From assembly GCA_964602595.1 (NCBI GenBank), contig CAZRRO010000010.1, positions 1 to 64,000 of the forward strand: 64,000 nt of DNA, written 5' to 3'. The translations under genes and the position numbers were made by a program. The notes under the pieces were generated by a model that did no database searches, was not told where the DNA came from, and worked only from the letters and a program-made list of their open reading frames with translations. Shown piece after piece: positions 35,789 through 44,698 of this stretch. Origin of the DNA: CAIWAH01 sp964602595. GTDB taxonomy: Bacteria > Verrucomicrobiota > Verrucomicrobiia > Limisphaerales > UBA9464. Each line of letters opens with the position of its first letter. Position 1 is the stretch's first letter.

Positions 35789-37210
35789 ATGAAGACATTC
35801 CTGCTGTCGTTGTTGGTGCTTACCGTGGCGTTTCCTGCCAAGGCGGCGCTGGCGGTGTTGCCCAAGATCCGGATCGGCGCCGATGGGCGCACGTTCGTCA
35901 CCGCGGGTGGCCGGCCGTTCGTGCCGTTCGGGGTGACTTACTTCCGGGCCAACACGGGGTGGGCGCCGCAAGTGTGGAAGCAATGGGACCCGATCGCCAC
36001 GCGGCGCGATTTCGCCCGCCTAAAGGAACTGGGCGTCAACACGGTGCGGGTGTTCCTGTCATTCGGGTCGCTCTATCCGAAGCCGGGTCAGCTCGATCCC
36101 GAAGGGCTGCGCCAGTTCCGGGAGTTCCTGTCCCTTGCGGAGGAGGCGGGGCTCTACGTGCACCCGACGGGACCCGACCATTGGGAAGGTCTGCCCGAAT
36201 GGGCGCAGATGGACCGGGTAGCCGACGAGGCCGTGCTCTTGGCGTTGGAGCAATTCTGGAAACTCTTCGCGGCGGAATTCAAGGACCGGCCGGCGATCTT
36301 CGCCTACGACCTGTTGAACGAGCCCGAGGTGCGCTGGGACACACCGCCAATGCGGGCCAAGTGGGCGCGGTGGTTGGAGCGCGAGTTTGGTAGTCTCGCG
36401 CAGTTGGCAACCGCCTGGAAACTGGCGGAAGTTCCGCCGAATTGGGGCGGCGTGCCGGTGCCTGACGGCAAGCAGGCGAAACGCGGCGATCCGGCCCTGC
36501 TGGCCTACCAGAACTTTCGTGAGAGCGTGGCCGACGAGTGGACCCGACGTCAGTCCGCGGCAATCAAGTCGGCGGACCCGCGCGCGTTGGTCACCGCCGG
36601 GTTCATCCAGTGGGCGGTGCCGGCGTCCATCGCGGGACCGTTTCACTACGCCGCATTCCGGCCCGCGCGACAAGCCGCCTGGCTCGATTTCATGGAGTTC
36701 CACTTCTACCCGTTCGACCACGGGGTCTACACCTATCGCGATGAGGAGTCCGAACGTCGGAACCTGGCCTACCTGGAGGCCGTCGCCGTCGAGGTGGCGC
36801 AGGTAGGCAAGCCGGTGGTGCTCGCTGAATTCGGCTGGTATGGCGGTGGCAAGCCACGCTTCGACGCCGGCAAACATCCGGCGGCTACCGAGGAACAGCA
36901 GGCCCGCTGGTGCCGTCGGGCGGTCGAGTCCACGCGGGGACTCGTGCAGGGTTGGTTGAACTGGGGAGTGTTTGATCAACCCGAGGCCACCGACCCGAGC
37001 GAATTCTCCGGTTTGCTCACCGAGGACGGCCGCGACAAGGCCTGGGCCACGGAGTTCCGCCGGCTCGCCGAGCAATTGAAGGACGGGGTCAAACCGATCC
37101 CCGTGCCGGCCGGCCGGCCGTTGCTGGACTGGGACGCGGCGGTCACGGATTCGGCGGCGGGCAACGAATTCCGCCGCCGTTACTTCGAGGCGTGGCAGGC
37201 CCGTCCCTGA
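35789..37210 (+). CDS. Secreted GH5-like glycoside hydrolase
   Basis: 473 aa with a signal peptide (FLLSLLVLTVAFPAKA). The (beta/alpha)8 fold is indicated by PFGVTYFRANTGW, LKELGVNTVRVFLSFGS, GLYVHPTGPDHWEGLPEW, the acid/base Glu178 in YDLLNEPE, MEFHFYPFD and the nucleophile Glu347 in VLAEFGWYGGG. This is the clan A arrangement used by cellulases and mannanases of GH5 and relatives. The exact specificity cannot be told. It lies 4 bp after the MgtC-like gene and before a GT2 gene. Confidence 0.83.
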   Translation: MKTFLLSLLVLTVAFPAKAALAVLPKIRIGADGRTFVTAGGRPFVPFGVTYFRANTGWAPQVWKQWDPIATRRDFARLKELGVNTVRVFLSFGSLYPKPGQLDPEGLRQFREFLSLAEEAGLYVHPTGPDHWEGLPEWAQMDRVADEAVLLALEQFWKLFAAEFKDRPAIFAYDLLNEPEVRWDTPPMRAKWARWLEREFGSLAQLATAWKLAEVPPNWGGVPVPDGKQAKRGDPALLAYQNFRESVADEWTRRQSAAIKSADPRALVTAGFIQWAVPASIAGPFHYAAFRPARQAAWLDFMEFHFYPFDHGVYTYRDEESERRNLAYLEAVAVEVAQVGKPVVLAEFGWYGGGKPRFDAGKHPAATEEQQARWCRRAVESTRGLVQGWLNWGVFDQPEATDPSEFSGLLTEDGRDKAWATEFRRLAEQLKDGVKPIPVPAGRPLLDWDAAVTDSAAGNEFRRRYFEAWQARP

Positions 37211-37257
37211 GGCCGGCACGCTTGACAGTCCCGGAGGCGGCCCAGCCTACTTTTGGC

Positions 37258-38508
37258 GTGGTTGAAAACGCCTCCGCCCACCCCGACCCGGCCGCACCGG
37301 TCGTCAGCCTGTGCATCCCAACCTTCAACCGCGCGCGCTACCTCCGGTGCCTGCTGCCGCTGATCGCGGAGGAACTCGCCAGCTTCCCGCACCGGTGTGA
37401 GGTCGTGGTCTCCGACAACGCGTCCACCGACGACACGCCGGCGGTGCTGAGGGAATTTGCGGCTCGCCTGCCGCTGCGCGTGATCCGCCACGAGACCAAC
37501 CAGGGAGCCTACGCAAATGTCCGCCACGTCCTGGGGCAGGGGCGCGGCGAATTTCTCGTCTACCTGGCGGACGACGACATGCTGGCCTTCGAGGAACTGG
37601 CGGCGTTGATCACGCGGTTGCGGGCCAACCCGGGCATCGCCGCCGCCTATGCGCCATGGATCATCCATGACCTCGTGGATAACCGGACGATTGGAACGTT
37701 CTACCAGCAGACCGAGGATGTGCACGTCCGGCAGGGGGACCAACGGGCACTGCTCGACACGGTGCTGCGACTGAAGGCGTTTCCCGAAATTGTCGTGGCC
37801 CGGCGGGATGCCTGGCACGCGCTGGACCTGCGGATCAATCCGCACGCGTTTTGGGCGTTCGTCTTTGCGTCCGCCTACGTGGGCCGGGGTGAGGTTTTGT
37901 TCAGCGCCCGGCCATTTTACGTTTCGATCTCACGCTATTTCGCCGGCCCGCTGCGCACCCAGGTGGGCATGGAAGAGGTGGAAACGTCCTGGGACTGTTA
38001 CCGAGGCGGCCTTGAATTCATCCTTGGCCGGGCCCTGGGCCAACTGGCGCCGACGGACCACGCGGCGCTGCTGGCACGAATCAACCCGATGATCGCCCAG
38101 CGGATGGCGGTGGCCATCCGCCTGCGGCATGCCCGGGAGCGCAACGCCGTCGATACCTATCACCTCGCGTGCCGCCTGCGGGGCCTGGGCCATGAAAAGA
38201 TGCTGCCGGTGCCGTTGGCCACGCTCGCCCTGCGCGCCGCCTTATGGTCCATCGTGAACGAGGATTCAACCGATGCAGCCGCCCCGGCCTTGGTCTGCAA
38301 TGAGCCGTTTCCGGACGATGCCCGCCGTCACCTTGCGGCCATCGCGGGCGACCGAATCCGGTTCGATGTGCCGGCCGAGGCGGTCCGCGATTGTGTCCTG
38401 ATTGTCGCGTCGGACGAGACGATCAACGCGTCGGCCCGCGCGCGCCAAGCCGCGGCCAACGTCCGCTGCGTCGGCTTACGGCAGGTGTTGGCCCGGTTGC
38501 AGCCCTGA
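37258..38508 (+). CDS. GT2 family glycosyltransferase
   Basis: 416 aa. The N-terminal GT-A domain has VVSLCIPTFNRARYLRCLLP, VVVSDNASTDDTPAVL and the DXD-type metal motif YLADDDMLAFEEL. The middle is a glycosyltransferase acceptor-side region (RLKAFPEIVVARRDAW, FSARPFYVSISRYFAG). The last ~120 residues form an alpha/beta tail (CNEPFPDDARRHLAAIAGD). It probably adds a sugar to a surface glycan. GTG at 37258 is the best start; a longer frame would overlap the glycosidase gene. Confidence 0.8.
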   Translation: MVENASAHPDPAAPVVSLCIPTFNRARYLRCLLPLIAEELASFPHRCEVVVSDNASTDDTPAVLREFAARLPLRVIRHETNQGAYANVRHVLGQGRGEFLVYLADDDMLAFEELAALITRLRANPGIAAAYAPWIIHDLVDNRTIGTFYQQTEDVHVRQGDQRALLDTVLRLKAFPEIVVARRDAWHALDLRINPHAFWAFVFASAYVGRGEVLFSARPFYVSISRYFAGPLRTQVGMEEVETSWDCYRGGLEFILGRALGQLAPTDHAALLARINPMIAQRMAVAIRLRHARERNAVDTYHLACRLRGLGHEKMLPVPLATLALRAALWSIVNEDSTDAAAPALVCNEPFPDDARRHLAAIAGDRIRFDVPAEAVRDCVLIVASDETINASARARQAAANVRCVGLRQVLARLQP

Positions 38509-38535
38509 GTGGCCTGTTCGGGTGGCCGTGGATCG

Positions 38536-39963
38536 TTACGCCACCGGCCGCATCGTGACCGCGTCGGCGTAGGAATCGTCCGCGCTCGCGTTCGGCATGA
38601 TGGCAACGACGGTGTCGCCGGAGTGAAGGGAACCCAGGCGCTTCAGTCGGCGGATCGCACCGCTCAGGGAGCCTTCGAGGTCGTCCGGACACGCCGGCAT
38701 GAACAGCGGGACCACGCCGCGGACCAAGGCAAGCTGGCGGGCGACCGTGATCTGTTCGCAGAAGGCGAACACCGGCGTGGTCTTGGGCCGGAACCAGCCG
38801 GCATACTGGGCCAGTTCGCCATTCTTGGTGAAGACGATGAGGGCAGCGGCGCGAAGTTGGTCGGCGAGTTTCACGGCACTTTGCACCAGCTTCTCGCGGG
38901 CCTGCCAGACCTCGGCGGCCTCGTGGTAGCCGGCGCCGCCGCTGCGCTCGATACGGCGGGCGATCGTATCCATGACTTCCAGACAAGCGAGGGGATGTTT
39001 GCCGACGGTGGTCTCGCCGCTGAGCATGATCGCGTCGGCCTGTTCGAACACGGCGTTGGCCACGTCCGTGATTTCCGCGCGGGTCGGCAGCGGGTTTTCG
39101 ATCATGCTCTCCAGCATGTGAGTGGCCACGATCACCGGCCGGCCGATCTGGGCGCAGCGCTTCACGATGCGGCGTTGGATGATCGGCAGCTCCTCGTAGG
39201 GGCATTCGATGCCGAGGTCGCCGCGGGCGACCATGATCCCGTCGGCGACCTTGGCGATGGCCTCGAAATTGTGGACGGCAAACTCGTGCTCGATCTTGGC
39301 GACCAGGGCTGGAGGATTCTTGGTGCCGGCCACGAGGGAACGCAGGTCCGCCAGGTCGGAGGGTTCCCGGACGAAGCTCAGCGCGATGAAATCCACGCCG
39401 GCCGCGAGGCCCAGTTTCACGTCTTCGCGGTCCTTGGGTGTGAGGGCCGGCAGGGATACGCGCACGCCCGGCAGGTTGATGTGCCGGCGGCTCCCCAGGC
39501 TGCCGTCGGTCAGGACCTCGCATTCCACCCGCAGCTCGCTCTTGGCCACGACATGCATCTTCATCTCGCCGTTGTCCACGATGAGCGTCTTGCCGACCTC
39601 GACGTCCCGGGCGAAGTCGAGGTAGGCGACGGAAGTCCATTTGGTGCCGTCCGTCGGGGGCGGTTCGTCCCCGCAGGTGAAGATGAAGCGGTCGCCCCGC
39701 AGGAGCGGAATCGGGGCCGCGACGTCGCCGGTGCGGATGCCAGGGCCCTTGAGGTCGAGGAGGATGCCGACGGCGATCCCCCGTTGCGCGGCCAGGTCGC
39801 GTATGTCCCGGGTCACGCGGTGGACCCATTCCGGCTTGGCGTGGGACAGGTTCAGCCGGGCGATGTTCATGCCGGCATCGATTAGTTTCCCGAGCATCTC
39901 GCGGGAATCGGTGGCCGGGCCGAGGGTGGCGATGATCTTGGTCTTGCGGGTGGTCCCGTGCAT
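38536..39963 (-). CDS. pyk: Pyruvate kinase
   Basis: 475 aa cytoplasmic enzyme converting phosphoenolpyruvate and ADP to pyruvate and ATP. Landmarks in order: RKTKIIATLGPATDS, GMNIARLNLSH, LLDLKGPGIRTG (substrate and K+ site), the B domain, DFIALSFVREP, KIEHEFAVHNF (catalytic Lys-Ile-Glu), GIMVARGDLGIE, ATHMLESMIENPLPTRAE and AIMLSGETTVGKHPL. The C-terminal regulatory domain is normal in length. ATG at 39963 starts just before the first strand. A TAGCCT box (39977-39972 on this strand) lies 8 nt before the ATG, so the mRNA may be almost leaderless. Confidence 0.97.
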   Translation of the reverse strand: MHGTTRKTKIIATLGPATDSREMLGKLIDAGMNIARLNLSHAKPEWVHRVTRDIRDLAAQRGIAVGILLDLKGPGIRTGDVAAPIPLLRGDRFIFTCGDEPPPTDGTKWTSVAYLDFARDVEVGKTLIVDNGEMKMHVVAKSELRVECEVLTDGSLGSRRHINLPGVRVSLPALTPKDREDVKLGLAAGVDFIALSFVREPSDLADLRSLVAGTKNPPALVAKIEHEFAVHNFEAIAKVADGIMVARGDLGIECPYEELPIIQRRIVKRCAQIGRPVIVATHMLESMIENPLPTRAEITDVANAVFEQADAIMLSGETTVGKHPLACLEVMDTIARRIERSGGAGYHEAAEVWQAREKLVQSAVKLADQLRAAALIVFTKNGELAQYAGWFRPKTTPVFAFCEQITVARQLALVRGVVPLFMPACPDDLEGSLSGAIRRLKRLGSLHSGDTVVAIMPNASADDSYADAVTMRPVA

Positions 39964-40034
39964 GCCGCGGGAGGCTAGGCAGGCGCGGCCGGGGGGAAAG
40001 GGGATTCGTTCGGTGACCGGAAACCAACGGAAGG

Positions 40035-40064
40035 TTGGCCAGTCCGGGGTGCCGTCGCTAGGCT
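40035..40064 (+). promoter_or_regulatory. Candidate promoter of the mini-ORF/ArnT-like unit
   Basis: TTGGCC (40035-40040), an 18-nt spacer and TAGGCT (40059-40064). The first ATG downstream (40071) would sit at about the transcription start. Confidence 0.4.
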
Positions 40065-40070
40065 CCCGCC

Positions 40071-40118
40071 ATGCATTTCGATCCGGTTCGGGAGGGCTCC
40101 CGAAGGAAGTGTCCATGA
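40071..40118 (+). CDS. Candidate leader mini-ORF 1 (15 aa)
   Basis: Begins with ATG at about the predicted transcription start and ends TGA, encoding MHFDPVREGSRRKCP. Its stop overlaps the ATG of the next mini-ORF (ATGA at 40115-40118). Arg/Lys-rich, no known family. Supported only by position, coupling and the promoter-like motif. Confidence 0.35.
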   Translation: MHFDPVREGSRRKCP

Positions 40119-40168
40119 GTGCGCTCTCCGTGTTTCTGACCTTACCCAAGTCGGGAGGCCGTCGTTGA
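40115..40168 (+). CDS. Candidate leader mini-ORF 2 (17 aa)
   Basis: Encodes MSALSVFLTLPKSGGRR. An AAGGAAG Shine-Dalgarno sequence (40103-40109) lies 5 nt before its ATG, and its TGA overlaps the TTG start of the transferase gene (TTGA at 40165-40168). The chain of overlaps suggests translational coupling or a regulatory leader. Confidence 0.4.
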   Translation: MSALSVFLTLPKSGGRR

Positions 40169-41709
40169 GGCCGCCCAACGCCTTGGATCTCCCCGGAGCG
40201 CCCAGCCGATCCCAATGGGTCTGGCTGCTCGTGGCGGTGGCCGGCCTGCTGCTCTTTCGCCTTGGCGGACGTGGCCTCAATGAGCCCGACGAAGGGCGCT
40301 ATACCAACATCGCCCTGGAAATGCTGGAGCCGGGCCACGATCCGCTGGAGCCGCGGATGTCCGATTTCGGCCATTACGACAAACCGCCGCTGACCTACTG
40401 GCTCACGGCGGTGGCCTTCCGGGTTTTCGGCGTCAACGAGACGGCCGCCCGCCTCACGCCGCTGCTGGGCGCCGTGCTCGCGTTGTGCGGAATCGGTTGG
40501 GCTGCCTTCCGGCTCCACGGCGCGCGGACGGCGTGGTGGGCGGTGCTGATGACCGCCACCGTGGGGCAATTCTGGCTGCTGGCCCGGTTTCTGTCGCCCG
40601 ACATGCTGCTGACCGGGTTTACCACCCTGGCGATTGCGGCCTGGGCCGAAAGCCGCCACCGGCAGGGATCGTGGCTGTGGTGGATTCTGTCGCTGCTAGC
40701 TTGGACCGCCGCCTGGTGGACCAAGGCGACCGCCGCGCTGGTGCCCCTGCTCGGGCTCACCGTCGGCCTGCTGGTGCGGCAGGACCGCGACGGTCTGCGA
40801 GCGTTGCGGCCGCTCCGCATGCTGGGCGCCCTGCTTGTGCTCGGGCTGCCGTGGTATCTGGACATGGTGTGGCTGCATCCGGAGCTGAAGCAGTTTTTCC
40901 TCGGGCGGGAAGTGGTCGGCCGGATCGCCGGGCACCCGGATGGTCGCAAGGCCCCGGTATTTTTCCATGTCTTGGTGACGCTCGGCGCCTGGCTGCCCTG
41001 GTGGCCGGTTGCCCTCGGCGCGCTGGGCTGGTGGTGGAAACGAAGGCGAGCCTCCGGCGCCGCCCCGGCGACTTGGCGAACGTGGCCGCTGGAGATCTGG
41101 ATTGCGCTGACGGGCCTCGCAGTCTTTTCCCTCATTTCCTCCAAGCTGCCGACCTACACCCTGCCGTTTGCCCCGTGGGCCGCCCTGTTCTGCGCCACGG
41201 TTTGGCAGCGACTGGCGGAGGAAGGCCGCACGTTCGCGTCGGTCCGCGGACGATTGTTCACCGCCACGGGATTTGCCTTCGTCTACCTTGTCGTTTCGCT
41301 GGCCCAGCCGCTGATCGAGTCGCGCGCGGGGCGTAATTCGTCGGTCCGCCAGTTGGCCCGCTATCTCAAGCAGCAGGGAGCGCAAACGGTCTATCTCGAC
41401 CGGTATTGGCCCGGGATGGAGTTCTACTTTGGCGAACACGTTCATTTTGTCGTGCCGGCGCCGCCTCGCCAGCGCGGCGACGACCTGGGCCTGTGCTCGA
41501 CGCTGGGGGAACCGCATTTCGTGAAGCCCGAAGGCTGGCTGAAGAGCCTTGGGCACCATGCCCACGACACCGTCTGGTTGGTCAGCCTGCGCCAGACCCC
41601 GCAGACCCCGCTGCTCCAGGCTTCAGCGCTGGGTGAACTGGTGGCCAGCAACCGCGTGGGCGATTTTGTGCTCTGGCGGCTGCAGTGGCCGCGGACTGTG
41701 AGCCATTGA
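40165..41709 (+). CDS. PMT/ArnT-type membrane glycosyltransferase (GT39/GT83 family)
   Basis: 514 aa, about eleven hydrophobic helices, then a soluble C-terminal domain of about 120 residues. The first periplasmic loop has the family catalytic Asp/Glu region NEPDEGRYTNIALEML and the RMSDFGHYDKPPLTYW motif typical of ArnT/PMT-like enzymes. These move a sugar from a polyprenyl-phosphate donor onto lipid A or proteins. The TTG start is supported by a GGGAGG Shine-Dalgarno sequence (40153-40158) with 6-nt spacing. The Dpm1-like enzyme at 27688 could make the donor. Confidence 0.88.
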   Translation: MRPPNALDLPGAPSRSQWVWLLVAVAGLLLFRLGGRGLNEPDEGRYTNIALEMLEPGHDPLEPRMSDFGHYDKPPLTYWLTAVAFRVFGVNETAARLTPLLGAVLALCGIGWAAFRLHGARTAWWAVLMTATVGQFWLLARFLSPDMLLTGFTTLAIAAWAESRHRQGSWLWWILSLLAWTAAWWTKATAALVPLLGLTVGLLVRQDRDGLRALRPLRMLGALLVLGLPWYLDMVWLHPELKQFFLGREVVGRIAGHPDGRKAPVFFHVLVTLGAWLPWWPVALGALGWWWKRRRASGAAPATWRTWPLEIWIALTGLAVFSLISSKLPTYTLPFAPWAALFCATVWQRLAEEGRTFASVRGRLFTATGFAFVYLVVSLAQPLIESRAGRNSSVRQLARYLKQQGAQTVYLDRYWPGMEFYFGEHVHFVVPAPPRQRGDDLGLCSTLGEPHFVKPEGWLKSLGHHAHDTVWLVSLRQTPQTPLLQASALGELVASNRVGDFVLWRLQWPRTVSH

Positions 41710-41761
41710 CCCGGCGCAACTTTGCCTCGCCCGGGGCCGCCGAGTTTTCCAGATTCCGCCG

Positions 41762-43678
41762 GTGAAGCGGGACGAATTTGACCAACTGGTCGGGCGAATG
41801 GACGCCGAGGCGCGGCGGAATCCCCGAGGCTTTCGGCGCCGGGTGGCGGGCTTGGCCGCCCTCGGATACGCCTACATGCTTGGTGTGCTGCTGGTCACAA
41901 CCGGGGCCGCGCTCGCCAGCGGGCTGCTGATCTTCCGGTTCCCCAACGGGGTGACCATCAAGCTCGGGTTGATCGTCGGCCTGACCTGCGCCGGCATGGC
42001 GTGGTCCATCCTGCGCGCTCTCTGGGTCAAGACCGGGACGCCCGAAGGCGTGCCGTTGACCGCGGCGGAGGTGCCCGACCTCGTGGCCCTGGTCGAGGAC
42101 GTCGGCCGCCGCACCGATTCGCCGCCGTTCCATGAGATCCTGCTCACCACCGATTACAACGCCGCCGTCGTCCAGGCGCCGCGGCTCGGCGTGTTCGGCT
42201 GGTATCGGAATTACCTCCTGCTGGGATTTCCGCTCCTTGCGTCCCTGAGCCGAGAGGAACTCACCGCCGTGCTGGCCCACGAATTCGGGCACCTGTCGCG
42301 CAGTCATGGCCAGTCCGGCCAATGGCTCTACCGCATGCGCCGGACCTGGGAAGGGACGATTGAAAACCTCCAACGCAATCCGCCTGGGAAGTTCGCGCTG
42401 CTGCTCACAGGCTTCCTTGGCTGGTTTTGGCCGCGCTTCAATGCCGGCGCGTTTGTGTTGTCCCGGGCGCAGGAATACGAGGCCGACGCGACCGCGGCCC
42501 AAGCCACCAGTCCCGCGACCCTGGCGAGCGCGCTGACGCGTTTGGTCGTGGACGCCCCGTTCCTCGAGGAAAAGCTCTGGCCGGCCGTTTACCTGCGGGC
42601 CAATGACCAACCCGAACCGCCGGGCGGAGTATTCGGGGAAATCGCCACGGGCCTGCGGGATGGACCCGCCGCGGAAGATATGGCGCGTTGGCTTAGGGCG
42701 GGATTTCTCGTCCCAACCGGCAACGCCGACACCCATCCTTCGCTCACCGACCGATTGCGATCCCTCGGCTGCCTAGATCCGGAAGTCGCGGCCGGCCGGC
42801 TTCCGGCAGTGCTGCCGCCGCCCGCGGAGCCGCGCGCGTCGGCGCTGCTCGGCGACCGGTTGCCCGAATTGATGGATCGCCTCAGCCGACGATGGCGCGA
42901 AGCCGTGGCTGAGCCATGGAAACAGCGGCATGCCGAGGCGGCGGAGCTAAAGGCCAAATTGGGTGACCTCGTCGCCGCCCCGGACCAACCGCTTTCCGCC
43001 GACGAGCTGTGGCAACGGGCCGAGGTGAAACTCCGGCTCGAAAACGACGCGGCCGCCGCGCCGTTGCTGGACCAGTTGCTCGTCCTGAAACCGGAGCACG
43101 GATTGGCCTGCCTGGTGCGGGGACGGCATTGGCTGGAGACGGATGATCCCCGCGGCGTCGAGTTGGTGGAGCGGGCCATGCAGACCGATGCGACCCTCAC
43201 GGAAGCCGCCTGCCAGTTGCTTTGCGGCCACTATGCCCGGACGGGACAGCGCGAACGCCAACGCCAGGCGGAAGACCGGCTTGAATCGTTCGGTGAACAA
43301 CAACAGGCCGCCCAACGTGAACGGGACAACGTCACCGCGGCCGACGCCTTCCTGCCGCATTCGCTGACGGAAGAGCAGTTGGCACCGCTGCGGGAAGCGC
43401 TCCAGGCCGAACCGGCGGTCGTCCGGGCGCATCTGGCCCGGAAGGACGTGCAGATCTTCCCGGAGAATCCCTGCCATGTGCTGGCGGTGTTCGTTCACCG
43501 GCCGTTTTGGAAGCCGGTCGGACAGCAGGCCAACCAGCAACTCGTCGACCGGGTCCTGGGGAGGCTCAGTTTCGGCGGCTACCTGCTGGTGTTCATCGCC
43601 GATTCGAACCTCGAGGCCCTCGGCAAGCGGATTGCCGCCCAGCCGGGCAGCCAGGTTTACGCCCGCTCCGCTACTTGA
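41762..43678 (+). CDS. Membrane-anchored M48 peptidase with long C-terminal extension
   Basis: 638 aa. Two N-terminal TM helices (about 29-58 and 65-88), then the M48 catalytic domain with HEFGH (His173, Glu174, His177) and third ligand Glu238 in QEYEADATA. Another hydrophobic helix (about 215-230) is typical of M48. From about residue 370 to the end lie helical, TPR-like segments (ELWQRAEVKLRLENDAAAAPLL, CLVRGRHWLETDDPRG, LTEAACQLLCGHY), rare in the HtpX type. GTG start at 41762. The stop overlaps the convergent neighbour by 8 bp. It probably takes part in membrane protein quality control. Confidence 0.88.
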   Translation: MKRDEFDQLVGRMDAEARRNPRGFRRRVAGLAALGYAYMLGVLLVTTGAALASGLLIFRFPNGVTIKLGLIVGLTCAGMAWSILRALWVKTGTPEGVPLTAAEVPDLVALVEDVGRRTDSPPFHEILLTTDYNAAVVQAPRLGVFGWYRNYLLLGFPLLASLSREELTAVLAHEFGHLSRSHGQSGQWLYRMRRTWEGTIENLQRNPPGKFALLLTGFLGWFWPRFNAGAFVLSRAQEYEADATAAQATSPATLASALTRLVVDAPFLEEKLWPAVYLRANDQPEPPGGVFGEIATGLRDGPAAEDMARWLRAGFLVPTGNADTHPSLTDRLRSLGCLDPEVAAGRLPAVLPPPAEPRASALLGDRLPELMDRLSRRWREAVAEPWKQRHAEAAELKAKLGDLVAAPDQPLSADELWQRAEVKLRLENDAAAAPLLDQLLVLKPEHGLACLVRGRHWLETDDPRGVELVERAMQTDATLTEAACQLLCGHYARTGQRERQRQAEDRLESFGEQQQAAQRERDNVTAADAFLPHSLTEEQLAPLREALQAEPAVVRAHLARKDVQIFPENPCHVLAVFVHRPFWKPVGQQANQQLVDRVLGRLSFGGYLLVFIADSNLEALGKRIAAQPGSQVYARSAT

Positions 43679-44552
43679 GGCTGACCCACGCTGCCACGGG
43701 GCAGTGGTCGCTCGGCCATTGGTCCCCCCGTTGCACGGTCACCACCTCGCTCTGGCGGACGTCCATCGCGCCGCGGCCGAGGATCCAGTCGATCCGCTTT
43801 CCGTCGCGGACTAGCGGGGCGAAGTTGTTGAAGGAATTGGCGTCTTCATTCAGCCGCTTCTTCGCGGCAAACCAGGTGTCCGTCAGCCCGCCCTCGGTCA
43901 CCAGGAGGTCGTAGGCCTTGTTTTCGCGGGCGACGGCGTTGAAGTCGCCCACCAGGAACAGCGGCAGCTCGGGCTTCAGCTTGGCGATGCGCGCGAGGAT
44001 CAGCGTGGCGGCCATTTCGCGGGCGGGCTGGATCTGGTGGTCGAGATGTGTGTTCAGGAAATAGAACTCGCGTCCGTCCCGCCGGTCTTGGAATCGCGCC
44101 CACGTCACCATGCGGCGGTTGGAATTGCCCCACGTCGTGGAGCCCATGACCTCCGGCGTGTCGCTCAGCCAGAAGTGGTCGAACTCCAGCACGTCGAAGC
44201 GTTCGCGCCGGTAGAAGATGGCCATGAACTCCCCGCGGCTGCCGCCGTCGCGGCCCAGGCCGATCCAGTCGTAGTTTCGCTGGTCCGCCGCCACGTCCTT
44301 CAGCTGGGCGAAGACTCCCTCCTGAGTTCCGAAGATGTCCGGCGCGTATTCGTCCAGCAACGACTTCACGATCGGACGGCGGTCCGGCCAGGCGTTGGGC
44401 TTAGTGGTGCTGGCGTAACGCAGGTTGTAGGTCATCAGCAGCAATTCGCCGTCTCCGACGCGGGCGGGGGCGGCGCAGGTGGCCAAGGGAGCCAAAGTGG
44501 CCGACAGGGAGGCAGCGGAGAGCGCGCCCAGGAAAGTCCGACGGGAGGTCAT
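43671..44552 (-). CDS. Tat-exported endonuclease/exonuclease/phosphatase family protein
   Basis: 293 aa. A twin-arginine leader (TSRRTFLGALSAASLSA) precedes an EEP domain: LLMTYNLRYAS, GTQEGVFAQL (Glu), YFLNTHLDHQ, LFLVGDFNAVA (GDxN), RIDWILGRG and WPSDHCPVAAW (SDHxP). These residues bind Mg2+ and cleave phosphodiesters. Exported members are often sphingomyelinase-like or nucleases; the substrate here is unclear. ATG at 44552 starts the Tat leader. The last codons overlap the M48 gene from the other strand. Confidence 0.87.
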   Translation of the reverse strand: MTSRRTFLGALSAASLSATLAPLATCAAPARVGDGELLLMTYNLRYASTTKPNAWPDRRPIVKSLLDEYAPDIFGTQEGVFAQLKDVAADQRNYDWIGLGRDGGSRGEFMAIFYRRERFDVLEFDHFWLSDTPEVMGSTTWGNSNRRMVTWARFQDRRDGREFYFLNTHLDHQIQPAREMAATLILARIAKLKPELPLFLVGDFNAVARENKAYDLLVTEGGLTDTWFAAKKRLNEDANSFNNFAPLVRDGKRIDWILGRGAMDVRQSEVVTVQRGDQWPSDHCPVAAWVSLK

Positions 44553-44698
44553 GCGGTCAGCGTGCGGCAGCGCCTGTGCACACCGCAAGCGGGCACTCGG
44601 CGAATTCTTGACGGCAGCGGCGGGGGATCGCGCTGCAGAAACCCCGGGCGAGGTGGGGAATTAACGGATTGGTTTCCGGAGGGCCTAGATTCCCGCAT

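Noticed and set aside
37222..37253. TTGACA followed by TACTTT before the GT2 gene as a promoter
   Set aside because: The -35 is perfect but the spacer is 20 nt and the -10 would lie only 4 nt before the GTG, so I did not list it as a feature.
38536..40659. Longer start for pyruvate kinase reaching 40659
   Set aside because: The extension has no similarity to pyruvate kinase and overlaps the divergent ArnT-like gene; the ATG at 39963 precedes the conserved first strand.
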